Position numbers and translations under genes: made by a program. Below are positions 16,200 to 23,806 of a stretch of 45,465 nucleotides of DNA, piece after piece. The number at the start of each line of letters is the position of its first letter. The first letter of the stretch is position 1. The DNA lies in NCBI RefSeq assembly GCF_008039615.1, contig NZ_VDUZ01000068.1, positions 1-45,465 of the forward strand. The letters run 5' to 3'. Below the pieces are notes generated by a model. That model searched no databases. It was not told the origin of the DNA and saw only the letters and a program-made list of their open reading frames with translations. The stretch comes from Vineibacter terrae. GTDB lineage: Bacteria > Pseudomonadota > Alphaproteobacteria > Reyranellales > Reyranellaceae.

Positions 16200-17653
16200 G
16201 GCTTGATCTCCCTGGTCACGGGTTGGGTCTGATCGCGAATGCCGGTGCCGGGCCAGCCGGCCAGGATGCCCGAGAACAGCCCGGCCGGACCGCCGGCGCG
16301 CACGACCAGCAGGCCACCGCGCCAGAACTTGGGCACCATCATGTCGGCGAACTTGGCCGGCATGCCCTCGGCGATGCCCTGGGCGCCGGCCACGAGATCC
16401 TTGCCTGGGCGCGTCGAATTAGCCAGCAGGCTGTCCTCGATGCGGGCGCGGTCCCAGCCGGCGGCGCGGAAGATCGCGTAGTGCTCGGGCGACAGCACCA
16501 GCATCGCCGCCGTCGCGCTGTAGAGCTTGGGGTGCATCACCGCCGATAGCGACAGCGCCAGCGAGCGCGACAGCTCCTCGGCCGTGCGCGAGCGCTGGTC
16601 CATGCAGGCCTGCAGGCCGTAGCCCTGGAACAGGGTCACCGCATTCCTGCCCGGCGCGATGCCGCGCGCCACCGACAGCGGCTGCCAGGCGGGATCGGTC
16701 TCGTCCTCGGCGAAGCAGCAGCTGATCTTGCCCGGCGAGCCGATGGTGGAGCGATCGATCTCGCCCGGCCGGCCGCCGCCGACATTGCGGATGATCAGCT
16801 GCAGCGCGCGACCGATGGTGAGGTTGGCGCGGTTGCCCTGGCCCAGCGCATTGATGCCCCAGTTCATGCCGATGGCGCGCGTGATGGGCCCGTTGACCAC
16901 GATCACCGGGCCGGAGAAGCAGGTGGTGCACAAGAGCCCGTGCATGGTGAAGACCGGATCGAGCGCCGCTTCCACCACCGCCAGCACCACCGGCATGTAT
17001 TCCGGCTTGCAGCCGGCCATCACGGCGTTGATCGCCACCTTCTCGACCGTGCACGGCGCCAGGTTGGGCGGGATCAGGCCGACGACCTCGTCGGGCTTGC
17101 GCGACGTGCCGGCCAGCATGCGCAGGATGCGCGCGTCGGTCGGCGCCACCACCGGCAGGCCGTCGGTCCAGCCGCGATCGAAGCAGGCCTCGGCCTCGTC
17201 ATCGAACTCGCCCAGGGTGACCTTGCGCGCGCCCAGGCCGGGGTTGCCGAAGCGGGCCACGAGATGCTCATGCACGCCCGGCTCGCGGCTCCGGGAACCA
17301 CAGCCGGGCTGGAACCCCGGCAAGCCCTCGCCCAGCCCCTGCAGGCCGGTGATGCGCTCCCATTCGGCGCGATCCCAGCCCACGGTGCGCGCCACCTCGC
17401 AGCCGGCGCTGAAGCGGATCAAGGTCGGCACGGTCTCGATGTCGTGGTGAAACGACTGCTCCAGCGCCGTGTCGTCGATGACCGCGAGGCCGGCCGGAAA
17501 GGCCGGATCGTCCTGCGTGTAGATGGCCAGCTTCTGGTCGCTGCGCGACAGCGCCCGCAGCACCGGCGTCACCAGCTGGCAGGTGTGACACTCCTCCTTG
17601 GCGAAGACGACGAAGCCGTCGGCAGGAGGGGCATTCATGGACACGGTGCCCAT
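16196..17653 (-). CDS. Thioredoxin-domain protein with large uncharacterised C-terminal domain
   Basis: A 485-residue protein. Residues about 10-110 are a thioredoxin fold with the active-site pair C22-H-T-C25 (KEECHTCQLVTPVL) and the cis-proline segment IETVPTLIRF. The remaining 370 residues are a domain I cannot name. It is rich in Gly and Ala and contains several cysteines (LLCTTCFSGP, ISCCFAED) and the conserved-looking stretch INAVMAGCKPEYMPVVLAV. The ATG at 17653 follows AAAAGGATGTTTCG. It is the first gene of the three-gene operon, and its stop overlaps the selenoprotein start (ATGA). It is a natural electron donor or acceptor for the Sec/Cys motif of that protein. No signal peptide is visible, so it is cytoplasmic. 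Confidence 0.85.
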   Translation of the reverse strand: MGTVSMNAPPADGFVVFAKEECHTCQLVTPVLRALSRSDQKLAIYTQDDPAFPAGLAVIDDTALEQSFHHDIETVPTLIRFSAGCEVARTVGWDRAEWERITGLQGLGEGLPGFQPGCGSRSREPGVHEHLVARFGNPGLGARKVTLGEFDDEAEACFDRGWTDGLPVVAPTDARILRMLAGTSRKPDEVVGLIPPNLAPCTVEKVAINAVMAGCKPEYMPVVLAVVEAALDPVFTMHGLLCTTCFSGPVIVVNGPITRAIGMNWGINALGQGNRANLTIGRALQLIIRNVGGGRPGEIDRSTIGSPGKISCCFAEDETDPAWQPLSVARGIAPGRNAVTLFQGYGLQACMDQRSRTAEELSRSLALSLSAVMHPKLYSATAAMLVLSPEHYAIFRAAGWDRARIEDSLLANSTRPGKDLVAGAQGIAEGMPAKFADMMVPKFWRGGLLVVRAGGPAGLFSGILAGWPGTGIRDQTQPVTREIKP

Positions 17654-17746
17654 CGAAACATCCTTTTCGGATCTGGTCGAGCGTACCGAAACCGGCCGAG
17701 CAACGGAAGCGCGGCAGGGCCCTGGGATTAAAGCACCACCCGTGCG

Positions 17747-18058
17747 CTAAAGCTCGAACGATTCAGGATCTGCATTCCAGAAGCTGAGGATGTCGACCGT
17801 GCGCGTTCCTTCGTCGACAGTATAGACAATCCAATACTGGGTTCTCCGACCGACGCGAAACAAATAGGCACGGTAAGGAGCGCCGATCAGCGGGAAGAAT
17901 CCCCATGTCCGCGGCGCCTCTCCGAGATTGAGCCGCAAGATGCGATCGAGGCGTTCAGTCTGCTCGGCAGCGAACACTTCGCTGTAGCTGCGAAGATAAG
18001 TGGCAAACTGATCAATCTGACGAAGGGCAGCTGGATCTATCCGTACACGGAAAAGCAC
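17747..18058 (-). CDS. RelE/ParE-family toxin
   Basis: A 103-residue basic protein with the ParE/RelE fold pattern: FRVRIDPAALRQIDQFATYL at the start, the Arg-rich middle APYRAYLFRVGRRTQYWIVYTVDE, and the end TVDILSFWNADPE. Members poison gyrase or cleave mRNA on the ribosome. It starts with GTG at 18058, 6 nt after the stop of a small upstream gene that is the likely antitoxin. The pair is therefore a compact type II toxin-antitoxin module. Which target it has cannot be told from the sequence. Confidence 0.85.
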   Translation of the reverse strand: MLFRVRIDPAALRQIDQFATYLRSYSEVFAAEQTERLDRILRLNLGEAPRTWGFFPLIGAPYRAYLFRVGRRTQYWIVYTVDEGTRTVDILSFWNADPESFEL

Positions 18059-18064
18059 GAGGCA

Positions 18065-18241
18065 CTACGGTTTGCCGCCCCGGTAGATATTGATCAAACG
18101 ATCCCTGAAGGTCTTTGGATCGTAGTCGATGCCTTTGCCCGCTATGATGCGAGCCTCAGCCTTCTTCAAGGACGCCAGCAAGGCTGCGCGCTCTCTTTCG
18201 GAGAGCACGGGAATTTCCTCCATCGTCGTGACTGGCGCCAT
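18065..18241 (-). CDS. Small antitoxin-like protein of ParE pair
   Basis: A 58-residue protein beginning MAPVTTMEEIPVLSERERAA and ending RDRLINIYRGGKP. It is helical and charged (LLASLKKAEARIIAGKGIDY), like the C-terminal toxin-binding parts of antitoxins. A TAG stop lies 12 codons upstream, so this ATG is the natural start. It ends 6 nt before the toxin's GTG. No clear DNA-binding domain is visible, so autoregulation is uncertain. The antitoxin role is inferred from size, order and spacing. Confidence 0.7.
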   Translation of the reverse strand: MAPVTTMEEIPVLSERERAALLASLKKAEARIIAGKGIDYDPKTFRDRLINIYRGGKP

Positions 18242-18418
18242 AGTCGTCTGCCGACGCCCAGCCTTGGCGTGGTCCTACTTGCCATATTGCAAATGTAGCA
18301 CGCTCGATGGCCCGTTGCAGGCCTGTTCGCGCATCGATGCCCCGACGCGGGTGGGAAGAAAGCCCCAATCGGCTGATCCTGCGGCATTTTCAACGCCTTA
18401 AGCGTGCCGCAATGACGC

Positions 18419-18447
18419 TTGACACCCCCCAGGCCTTTCCCTAGGTT
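18419..18447 (+). promoter_or_regulatory. Sigma-70-like promoter of the ATP synthase F0 operon
   Basis: TTGACA at 18419-18424 and TAGGTT at 18442-18447 are separated by exactly 17 nt. This would give a leader of about 75 nt before atpI. The pair lies in the otherwise empty gap between the toxin-antitoxin module and atpI. Confidence 0.55.
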
Positions 18448-18526
18448 CCGCGCGGCTTTGCGCCGGCTTGACGCATGTGTGTCTGGCTGCGGGTAAGGCT
18501 TGGCGTTGCTGTTCGGAAGCCCTGCC

Positions 18527-18859
18527 ATGGCCGATGAGCACAAGCCGACCTCGCTTGAGGATCTCGACGCGCGGGTAAATGCAGCGCGCGCGGCCCACGA
18601 GCAACGGTCCGGCACCCGCAATTCGGCCGCTGGCGGCAAGCCGCCGTTGACCGGCTTCGGGCTGGCCATGCGGATCGGCACCGAGCTGGTGGCGGCCCTC
18701 GCGGTCGGCGTCGGCATCGGGTACGTGCTGGACCTCTGGCTCGGCACCCGGCCGTGGCTGATGGTGGTGTTCTTCTTTCTCGGCAGCGCCGCCGGCATGT
18801 TGAACGTCTATCGCGCCACGGCTTTCATGGGCCGACGCGGGGACAGCGACGGGGCCTGA
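18527..18859 (+). CDS. atpI: ATP synthase accessory protein AtpI
   Basis: A 110-residue AtpI-type protein. It has a hydrophilic N-terminus (ADEHKPTSLEDLDARVNAAR), then two membrane helices (ELVAALAVGVGIGYVLDLWL and WLMVVFFFLGSAAGMLNVY). AtpI helps assemble the c-ring and handle Mg2+. The ATG at 18527 is preferred over upstream codons because it gives the typical alphaproteobacterial start. It is the first gene of the F0 operon, 31 nt before atpB. Confidence 0.9.
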   Translation: MADEHKPTSLEDLDARVNAARAAHEQRSGTRNSAAGGKPPLTGFGLAMRIGTELVAALAVGVGIGYVLDLWLGTRPWLMVVFFFLGSAAGMLNVYRATAFMGRRGDSDGA

Positions 18860-18890
18860 CGGCGCCGCGCGGATTTTGTTGGGGGATGGC

Positions 18891-19622
18891 GTGGCAGGCC
18901 CACTCGAGCAGTTCAAGATCAAGCCGTTGATCGAGCTCCCCAAGCTGGGCGGCATCGACATCTCCTACACCAATTCCGCTCTGTGGATGACGATCGCCGT
19001 CGCGGTCGTGATGCTGTTCCTGGTGCTGGGCAGCCGGCAGCGGGCGCTGGTGCCAGGAAGATGGCAATCGATGGCGGAGATGTCCTATGAGTTTGTCAGC
19101 AACATGCTGACCGACCAGACGGGCGCCGCCGGCAAGCCGTTCTTCCCGTTCGTCTTCACGCTGTTCATGTTCATCCTGGCGGGCAACCTGCTGGGCATGG
19201 TGCCTTACAGCTTCACCTTCACCAGCCACATCATCGTCACCTTCGGCCTGGCGTTCGTCGTCTTCCTCGGCGTGACGGTGATCGCCTTCATCAAGCACGG
19301 CGTGCACTTCTTCTCGTTCTTCGTGCCCAAGGGCGTGCCGGCGGTGATGCTCATCCTGCTGGTGCCGATCGAGATCCTGTCCTACCTGATCCGCCCGGTC
19401 AGCCTGTCGATCCGACTGTTCGCCAACATGATGGCGGGCCACACCATGCTGAAGGTGTTCGCCGGCTTCGTGATCGGGCTGGGCGTGCTGGGCGGCTGGG
19501 CGCCGATGGCGCTCAACGTCGTGCTCACCGGCTTCGAGGTGCTGGTCGCCTTGCTGCAGACCTACGTCTTCGCGGTACTGACCTGCATCTACCTCAACGA
19601 CGCCCTCCATCTGGAGCACTGA
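18891..19622 (+). CDS. atpB: ATP synthase F0 subunit a
   Basis: A 243-residue subunit a, which forms the proton half-channels beside the c-ring. It has five to six membrane helices and the essential arginine at R175 in PVSLSIRLFANMMAGH. The GTG at 18891 is chosen as start: it follows GGGGGAT and gives the family opening (AGPLEQFKIKPLIEL). It sits between atpI and atpE in the canonical order. Confidence 0.95.
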   Translation: MAGPLEQFKIKPLIELPKLGGIDISYTNSALWMTIAVAVVMLFLVLGSRQRALVPGRWQSMAEMSYEFVSNMLTDQTGAAGKPFFPFVFTLFMFILAGNLLGMVPYSFTFTSHIIVTFGLAFVVFLGVTVIAFIKHGVHFFSFFVPKGVPAVMLILLVPIEILSYLIRPVSLSIRLFANMMAGHTMLKVFAGFVIGLGVLGGWAPMALNVVLTGFEVLVALLQTYVFAVLTCIYLNDALHLEH

Positions 19623-19701
19623 TCAGCCGTTTCGCGCGGCGCCGGGGTCGGGCGCCGTGACGTCAGTCAACGACCAGGGTTAACGAGAAAGGACAAGGAT
19701 C

Positions 19702-19926
19702 ATGGATCTCGCTAGCGCAAAGATGATCGGCGCCGGCATCGCGGTGATCGCCCTCGCGGGCGTCGGCGCGGGCATCGGCAACATTTTCGCGTCGCTCATC
19801 GGTGCCATCGGCCGCAATCCGGCGGCGCGGGGCCAGGTGTTCGGCCTGGGCATGCTGGGCTTCGCGCTCACCGAAGCGGTGGCGCTGTTCGCGCTGCTGA
19901 TCTCGTTCCTGATCCTGTTCACCTGA
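19702..19926 (+). CDS. atpE: ATP synthase F0 subunit c
   Basis: A 74-residue proteolipid that builds the proton-driven rotor ring. Two hydrophobic helices flank the polar loop GRNPAARGQ (RNP at residues 38-40). The proton-binding carboxylate is E58 in helix 2 (ALTEAVALF). AGAAAGGACAAGGATC precedes the ATG. No sodium-binding pattern (such as paired Q/E/ES motifs) is obvious, so the ring is probably proton-specific. Confidence 0.97.
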   Translation: MDLASAKMIGAGIAVIALAGVGAGIGNIFASLIGAIGRNPAARGQVFGLGMLGFALTEAVALFALLISFLILFT

Positions 19927-19996
19927 GAACGGACGCCGCGGTCAACCCGGCGGCCATTGCGGCCTCCGGGCGTCGCGGCAGTTCGCGGGAACGGTC

Positions 19997-20488
19997 ATGC
20001 CGCAACTTGATCCGACTTTTTTCGGCACCCAGCTGTTCTGGCTGGCGGTCTGCTTCATCGTCCTCTACGTGCTGATGGCGCGTGTCGCGATCCCTCAACT
20101 CGGCGGCATCCTCAAGCAGCGCGAGGACAAGATCCAGGGCGACCTGGAGTCGGCGCAGAAGCTGAAGGAAGAGACCAAGTCGGTGATCGCGGCGTACGAG
20201 AAGGCGCTGGCCGACGCACGCAGCCAGGCACAGGCCCTGTCGCGTGAGACGGCAGACGCCGCCAGCGCCGAGTCGTCGCGCCGCCAGCAGGAAGTCGCCA
20301 CCCGCATCGCGGGCGAGCTGGCCGCCGCCGAGCGGCGCATCGCCGAGGCGCGCGCCACGGCCATGGCCGGCGTGCGCAACATGGCGGCCGAGGTGGCCGG
20401 ATCGGCTTTCGCCCGGCTCACGGGCGCGCCGGCCGACCAGACCAAGGTGACGGCCGCGGTCGATGCGGCCCTGAAGGGAGGCGCCTGA
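19997..20488 (+). CDS. atpF2: ATP synthase F0 subunit b'
   Basis: A 163-residue peripheral-stalk subunit. A single N-terminal membrane helix (LFWLAVCFIVLYVLMARVAI) is followed by a long charged Ala-rich coiled coil (EDKIQGDLESAQKLKEETKS onward). The opening MPQLDPTFFGTQLFWLA is typical of the b' subunit found as the first of two b-type genes in alphaproteobacteria and phototrophs. It lies two bases before the next b gene, so the two subunits are made together and form a heterodimeric stalk. Confidence 0.93.
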   Translation: MPQLDPTFFGTQLFWLAVCFIVLYVLMARVAIPQLGGILKQREDKIQGDLESAQKLKEETKSVIAAYEKALADARSQAQALSRETADAASAESSRRQQEVATRIAGELAAAERRIAEARATAMAGVRNMAAEVAGSAFARLTGAPADQTKVTAAVDAALKGGA

Positions 20489-20489
20489 C

Positions 20490-21032
20490 ATGTTCGGCAC
20501 CGCCTACGCAGCCGACCCCAAGGGCGAGGCCGGCGGCCATCACGGGCCGTTCTACCACGAGCCGGAGTTCTGGGTCGCGATCGCGTTCGTGATCTTCGTG
20601 GTCCTGATGGTCTGGAAGGCGCGCAAGGCCTTCACCGATCCGCTGGACCAGAGGGCCGCGGCGATCCGCAAGCAGATCGACGACGCCGAGACGCTGCGCC
20701 GCGAGGCGCAGGCGATGCTGGCCGACTACCAGAAGCGCCAGTCCGAGGCCTACAAGGAAGCCGAGGGCATCATCGCCCAGGCCAAGGCCGAGGCCGAGCG
20801 CATGAAGGTGAAGGCCCAGGCCGAGCTCGAGACAGCCATCAAGCTGCGCGAGCGCCAGGCGCTGGACCGCATCGCCCATGTCGAGGCCCAGGCCGCCGCC
20901 GACGTCCGCAATGCCGCGGTCGATGCCGCCATCAGCGCCACGCACCAGCTGCTGAAGGAGCGGCTGGCCGCCGGCCAGGGCGCCGAGCTGGTCGACCAGG
21001 CGATCGCCGAGCTGCCCAAGCGCCTGCACTGA
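20490..21032 (+). CDS. atpF: ATP synthase F0 subunit b
   Basis: A 180-residue stalk subunit. Its periplasmic start is His/Gly-rich (GGHHGPFYHEPEFWVAIAF), one membrane helix follows (VAIAFVIFVVLMVW), and then about 140 residues of charged coiled coil ending in the delta-binding region (ELVDQAIAELPKRLH). It is the last gene of the operon. The F1 genes are not in the window, which fits the split F0/F1 operons of alphaproteobacteria. A strong terminator follows its stop. Confidence 0.95.
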   Translation: MFGTAYAADPKGEAGGHHGPFYHEPEFWVAIAFVIFVVLMVWKARKAFTDPLDQRAAAIRKQIDDAETLRREAQAMLADYQKRQSEAYKEAEGIIAQAKAEAERMKVKAQAELETAIKLRERQALDRIAHVEAQAAADVRNAAVDAAISATHQLLKERLAAGQGAELVDQAIAELPKRLH

Positions 21033-21058
21033 CACGCCACACACCGACACTGTTCTCG

Positions 21059-21098
21059 AAAGCCCCGTGCGGCACCCGCACGGGGCTTTCTTCTTGTT
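21059..21098 (+). terminator. Strong intrinsic terminator of the F0 operon
   Basis: AAAGCCCCGTGCG (21059-21071) pairs perfectly over 13 bp with CGCACGGGGCTTT (21077-21089) around the loop GCACC. A pyrimidine-rich TTTCTTCTTGTT tract follows. It lies 26 nt after the atpF stop. Confidence 0.93.
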
Positions 21099-21171
21099 GG
21101 GTGAGGCTGGCGGCGCTTCGCGCCCGTGCGGCGCTGGAGCGCCACGTCCCGATCTGAACTAAAGTCAACGG

Positions 21172-21672
21172 ATGAGCTCGCTGGCCGAACGCTTTCCACG
21201 CCGCACCATCGGGCTGGCCGTGCTCTGGGCCGCGGCGGCGCTGACCTTGGCGGCCGGACTGGTGCTGCCGGCGGTGCGCGTGACGCGGCTGCGGCTGGTC
21301 GACGAGACGCTGTCGGTCCTGTCGGGCATCGGTGCGCTGTGGCAGGACGGCGCCTGGCCGCTGGCGATCGTGATCGCGCTGTTCTCGGTGGCCTTCCCGG
21401 TGGCCAAGCTCGTCCTGGCGGCCGGGCTGTGGTTCGCGCCGCAGCGCCAGCGCGGACTGCTTCATCCCCTCGTCGCCGGCGCCGGCAAATGGTCGATGCT
21501 CGACGTGCTGGTGGTGGCGATCGTGGTCGCCTCGATGCAGGGTGGCTTCCTGGTACGCCTGCAGCCCGCGATCGGCATCTACCTGTTCGCCGCCTCGACG
21601 CTGCTGGCAACCCTGCTCACACGGCTGATCGACCGCTGGCAGCACCAAGCCGAAACGGATCGCACGCCCTGA
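21172..21672 (+). CDS. Paraquat-inducible protein A (PqiA)-like membrane protein
   Basis: A 166-residue inner-membrane protein matching one PqiA module. It has four hydrophobic segments (including GLAVLWAAAALTLAAGLVLP, LAIVIALFSVAFPVAKLVLA and SMLDVLVVAIVVASM) and the signature KWSMLDVLVVA. PqiA works with PqiB-type MCE proteins in lipid transport between membranes. It is single-module (PqiA of E. coli has two) and lacks an adjacent pqiB gene, so it may act with a partner elsewhere. It is a separate unit after the ATP synthase terminator. Confidence 0.85.
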   Translation: MSSLAERFPRRTIGLAVLWAAAALTLAAGLVLPAVRVTRLRLVDETLSVLSGIGALWQDGAWPLAIVIALFSVAFPVAKLVLAAGLWFAPQRQRGLLHPLVAGAGKWSMLDVLVVAIVVASMQGGFLVRLQPAIGIYLFAASTLLATLLTRLIDRWQHQAETDRTP

Positions 21673-21767
21673 CTCCATCGGCCGATGGAAGGACTCTTGG
21701 CGGGCGCTTGACGCGGATAACGCGCATCGCCATCTTCCCTTTCTACTGTCCGAGGGAGCCGCTGCTC

Positions 21768-22106
21768 GTGAAGATCCCGGTCAAGACCGAATCGATTACA
21801 CGGCATTTGGGACGGGCGTTGGGTGCTGTCGGCAAGATGGATGGGGTTCCGGGGGCTACGGCGCGCGTCGCCATGAGCCTTTTGAGCATGGACGAGAAGT
21901 CCCCCGAAGACCGGATCATGATCGCCTTGCGACCCGGTCCACAGAAGATATCCGATCTGGTTACGCCCGCGGGCGGCGCTGCCGCGCTCCCGCTGGCAAT
22001 CGAGAACCTCCACAAGCTGCGCCTGATCACAACCGAGGATATCGAAGGCGACCTGATCGTGTCCTTGACCCAAAGCGGCACGCAGGTCGCCGATACCCTG
22101 AAATAG
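21768..22106 (+). CDS. Small uncharacterised protein, possible winged helix
   Basis: A 112-residue protein with GTG start at 21768, preceded by GAGGGA. I do not recognise it. The C-terminal half reads like a small winged helix (PGPQKISDLVTPAGGAAALPLAIENLHKLRLIT), then EGDLIVSLTQSGTQVADTLK, as in wHTH sensors and MarR-like wings. The N-terminal half contains RALGAVGKMDGVPGATARVAM. No signal peptide or membrane segment. It stands alone between the PqiA-like gene and a family 2 repeat. Confidence 0.6.
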   Translation: MKIPVKTESITRHLGRALGAVGKMDGVPGATARVAMSLLSMDEKSPEDRIMIALRPGPQKISDLVTPAGGAAALPLAIENLHKLRLITTEDIEGDLIVSLTQSGTQVADTLK

Positions 22107-22147
22107 AGGATCACGCCGGGCGCCGATATCATGGCGCCGGCGAGACT

Positions 22148-22243
22148 CGGGCCGGGCCAGCGACGCTCATGATCCGGCGCCGGCGGCGACACCGACGCTG
22201 CCGCCTGAGGTGCGCCGCAGGAGCGGCGCGGCCCGACCGTCAT
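22148..22243. repeat. Dispersed palindromic repeat family 2, degenerate copy
   Basis: The right arm GCAGGAGCGGCGCGGCCCGACC matches the family. The left arm (CGGGCCGGGCCAGCGACGCTC) is diverged. Inside is CATGATCCGGCGCC, also found inside the copy at 25193. It sits between a plus-strand gene and the 3' end of the MarR-like gene. Confidence 0.7.
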
Positions 22244-22246
22244 CTG

Positions 22247-22807
22247 CTACGCCGCCGCTTCGTGCTCGCGGCACAGCAGCAGCGTATGGTCGGGCTCGAG
22301 CGGATCACGGGTCAGCCCACAGGTGAACGTGTTTCCGACATGCTGCAGGAAGCGGCAGCCACGGCATTGCCCGAAGGTGCGCCGGCCATTGGCCTGTTGC
22401 AGCGCCGACAGCAGCCCCGTCAAGCCGGCCTCCAGTCTGGCGGTGTCCGCACCGCTCGCCGCCATCGCCGCCCGCCACCCCGGCGGCGGCGACAAGGCGG
22501 CCAGCAGCGCCTGCGCCTTGGCCGTCGGCGCCAGGTGCACGACCCGCGCATCATCGCGATCGGGCCGGCGCAACAGCATGCCGGCCTTCTCCAGGGCGAT
22601 CAGGCGCTGCGAGACATTGCCCTTGGTGAGCCCGAGGAACTCGGCGACCGCAATCGGCGTGTCGCTGTAGCGGTTGGCACGGGCGAGATAGGCCAGGGCC
22701 TGCAAGTGCACAGGCTCCAGGCCGTGCGGCGCGCCCAGACGGCGCAGCTCGCTGCGCAGCAGCGCCCCTAGGCGCTCGATCAGATCGAAGACCCGGTCAC
22801 CAGCCAT
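22247..22807 (-). CDS. MarR-family regulator with four-cysteine C-terminal extension
   Basis: A 186-residue protein. Residues about 30-105 are a MarR winged helix: IAVAEFLGLTKGNVSQRLIALEK is the HTH and RRPDRDDARVVHLAPT the wing. Unusually the C-terminus carries four cysteines, C148-x2-C151-x11-C163-x15-C179, with histidines around them (HVGNTFTCGL, CREHE). This pattern could hold an Fe-S cluster or zinc. The ATG at 22807 is followed upstream by a palindrome that also covers the promoter of the divergent secreted-protein gene. It is therefore probably autoregulated and controls its neighbour, perhaps in response to redox or metal stress. That signal is inference. Confidence 0.85.
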   Translation of the reverse strand: MAGDRVFDLIERLGALLRSELRRLGAPHGLEPVHLQALAYLARANRYSDTPIAVAEFLGLTKGNVSQRLIALEKAGMLLRRPDRDDARVVHLAPTAKAQALLAALSPPPGWRAAMAASGADTARLEAGLTGLLSALQQANGRRTFGQCRGCRFLQHVGNTFTCGLTRDPLEPDHTLLLCREHEAAA

Positions 22808-22811
22808 GGCG

Positions 22812-22879
22812 TATTGGTATCGCCAATAAACTATCTTGACAAGCGGCTGCCCGCCATATTGTATCGCAGCGATACCAAT
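22812..22879 (+). promoter_or_regulatory. Divergent promoter with two palindromic operators
   Basis: TTGACA (22836-22841) and TTGTAT (22859-22864), 17 nt apart, form a promoter for the plus-strand secreted protein. Two related palindromes flank it. TATTGG-TATCG-CCAATA lies at 22812-22828, next to the MarR start. ATTGTATCG-CAG-CGATACCAAT lies at 22858-22879 and covers the -10 box. The shared half site is ATTGGTATCG. The layout fits repression of both genes by the MarR protein. Confidence 0.65.
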
Positions 22880-22898
22880 TACTGTTGCGGGAGGAGAG

Positions 22899-23627
22899 AT
22901 GATGAAGGGCGTCGCGCTGTTGGCCATCGCTGCCGGTGCCGCGCTGCCGGCGCTGGCCCATGATCCGATCAAGGCCGCCCCCAGCGCCAAGGTCGCGCCG
23001 GCATTCGACCTGGTGCGCACGGAGGTCGGCGTCGACGGCGACGCGCTGGTCTTCGCGCACGCGACCAGCGGCATGCCGGGGGCGCTGGTCCCCGACCGCA
23101 ACGGCAGGCTCGCGGGCGCGCCGGTGTACAGCTACGTGTGGTCGACCTCGCTCGACAGCGCCGCCGTGGGCTTCGAGCCGGCGCAGGGCATCCTGGCGCT
23201 GGCGGCGGCGATCCATCCCGACTTCGACGACACGCCGCTGGATGACGAGAACGGCGACGGCAACCCGAAGAACGACGGCAAGATGTGGCACAGCCACTGG
23301 GTGGTGCTGGTCAAGGACGCGGCGTGCGGCCCCGCCGGCCTGAAGGTCAAGGACATCCCCAAGGGCGCCACGCCGAAGCTGCCCAGGACCTGGCCCGGCC
23401 TGCCGCTGCTGATCGACAGCCCGGGCTACCGCCCCGGCTTCGGCACCAGCACGGTCGAGATCCGCGTGCCGCTGAGGGACATCGGCGCGCCCAAGGACTT
23501 CAAGTACGACGGCGTCACCGCCGGCCTGCGCGTCAACGCCAACGTGCATGATCCGCTGCTATGCGTGGAGAACGTCTTCAAGGTAGCGTCGGGCGATCTC
23601 AGCCTGCCGGGCCAGGTGAAGCGGTGA
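22899..23627 (+). CDS. Secreted protein of unknown function under MarR control
   Basis: A 242-residue protein with a signal peptide (MMKGVALLAIAAGAALPALA, cut before HDPIKA). I do not recognise the family. The middle has an Asp/Asn-rich loop that looks calcium- or metal-binding (DDTPLDDENGDGNPKNDG), followed by KMWHSHWVVLVKD with paired histidines. Two later cysteines (AACGPAG and LLCVENVF) may form a disulfide. GGGAGGAGAG precedes the start; ATG 22902 is equally possible. Its promoter is overlapped by operators shared with the divergent MarR-like gene. A periplasmic metal- or ligand-binding role is only a guess. Confidence 0.78.
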   Translation: MMKGVALLAIAAGAALPALAHDPIKAAPSAKVAPAFDLVRTEVGVDGDALVFAHATSGMPGALVPDRNGRLAGAPVYSYVWSTSLDSAAVGFEPAQGILALAAAIHPDFDDTPLDDENGDGNPKNDGKMWHSHWVVLVKDAACGPAGLKVKDIPKGATPKLPRTWPGLPLLIDSPGYRPGFGTSTVEIRVPLRDIGAPKDFKYDGVTAGLRVNANVHDPLLCVENVFKVASGDLSLPGQVKR

Positions 23628-23676
23628 GCGGCCAGATGAAGCGGCGCAACGGTGGCCAGGCGAGCGGCCAGGTTTG

Positions 23677-23779
23677 GGTCGGGCCGCGTCGCTCCAGCGA
23701 CGCACCTCAGGCGGCAGCTTCGCTGACGCCTGAGCACAACGCCGGATCATGAGCGCCGCTGGAGCGGCGCGGCCCGACC
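23677..23779. repeat. Dispersed palindromic repeat family 2, full copy
   Basis: The arms GGTCGGGCCGCGTCGCTCCAG and CTGGAGCGGCGCGGCCCGACC enclose two smaller inverted pieces (CCTCAGGCG and CGCCTGAG). It fills the gap between two plus-strand genes. Confidence 0.88.
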
Positions 23780-23806
23780 GTCGTCATACCCGGGGAACAA
23801 GCAGCC

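Noticed and set aside
18156-18368. Small minus-strand frame overlapping the antitoxin
   Set aside because: It has no recognisable features, and a 58-residue protein with correct spacing to the toxin occupies the same DNA in another frame.
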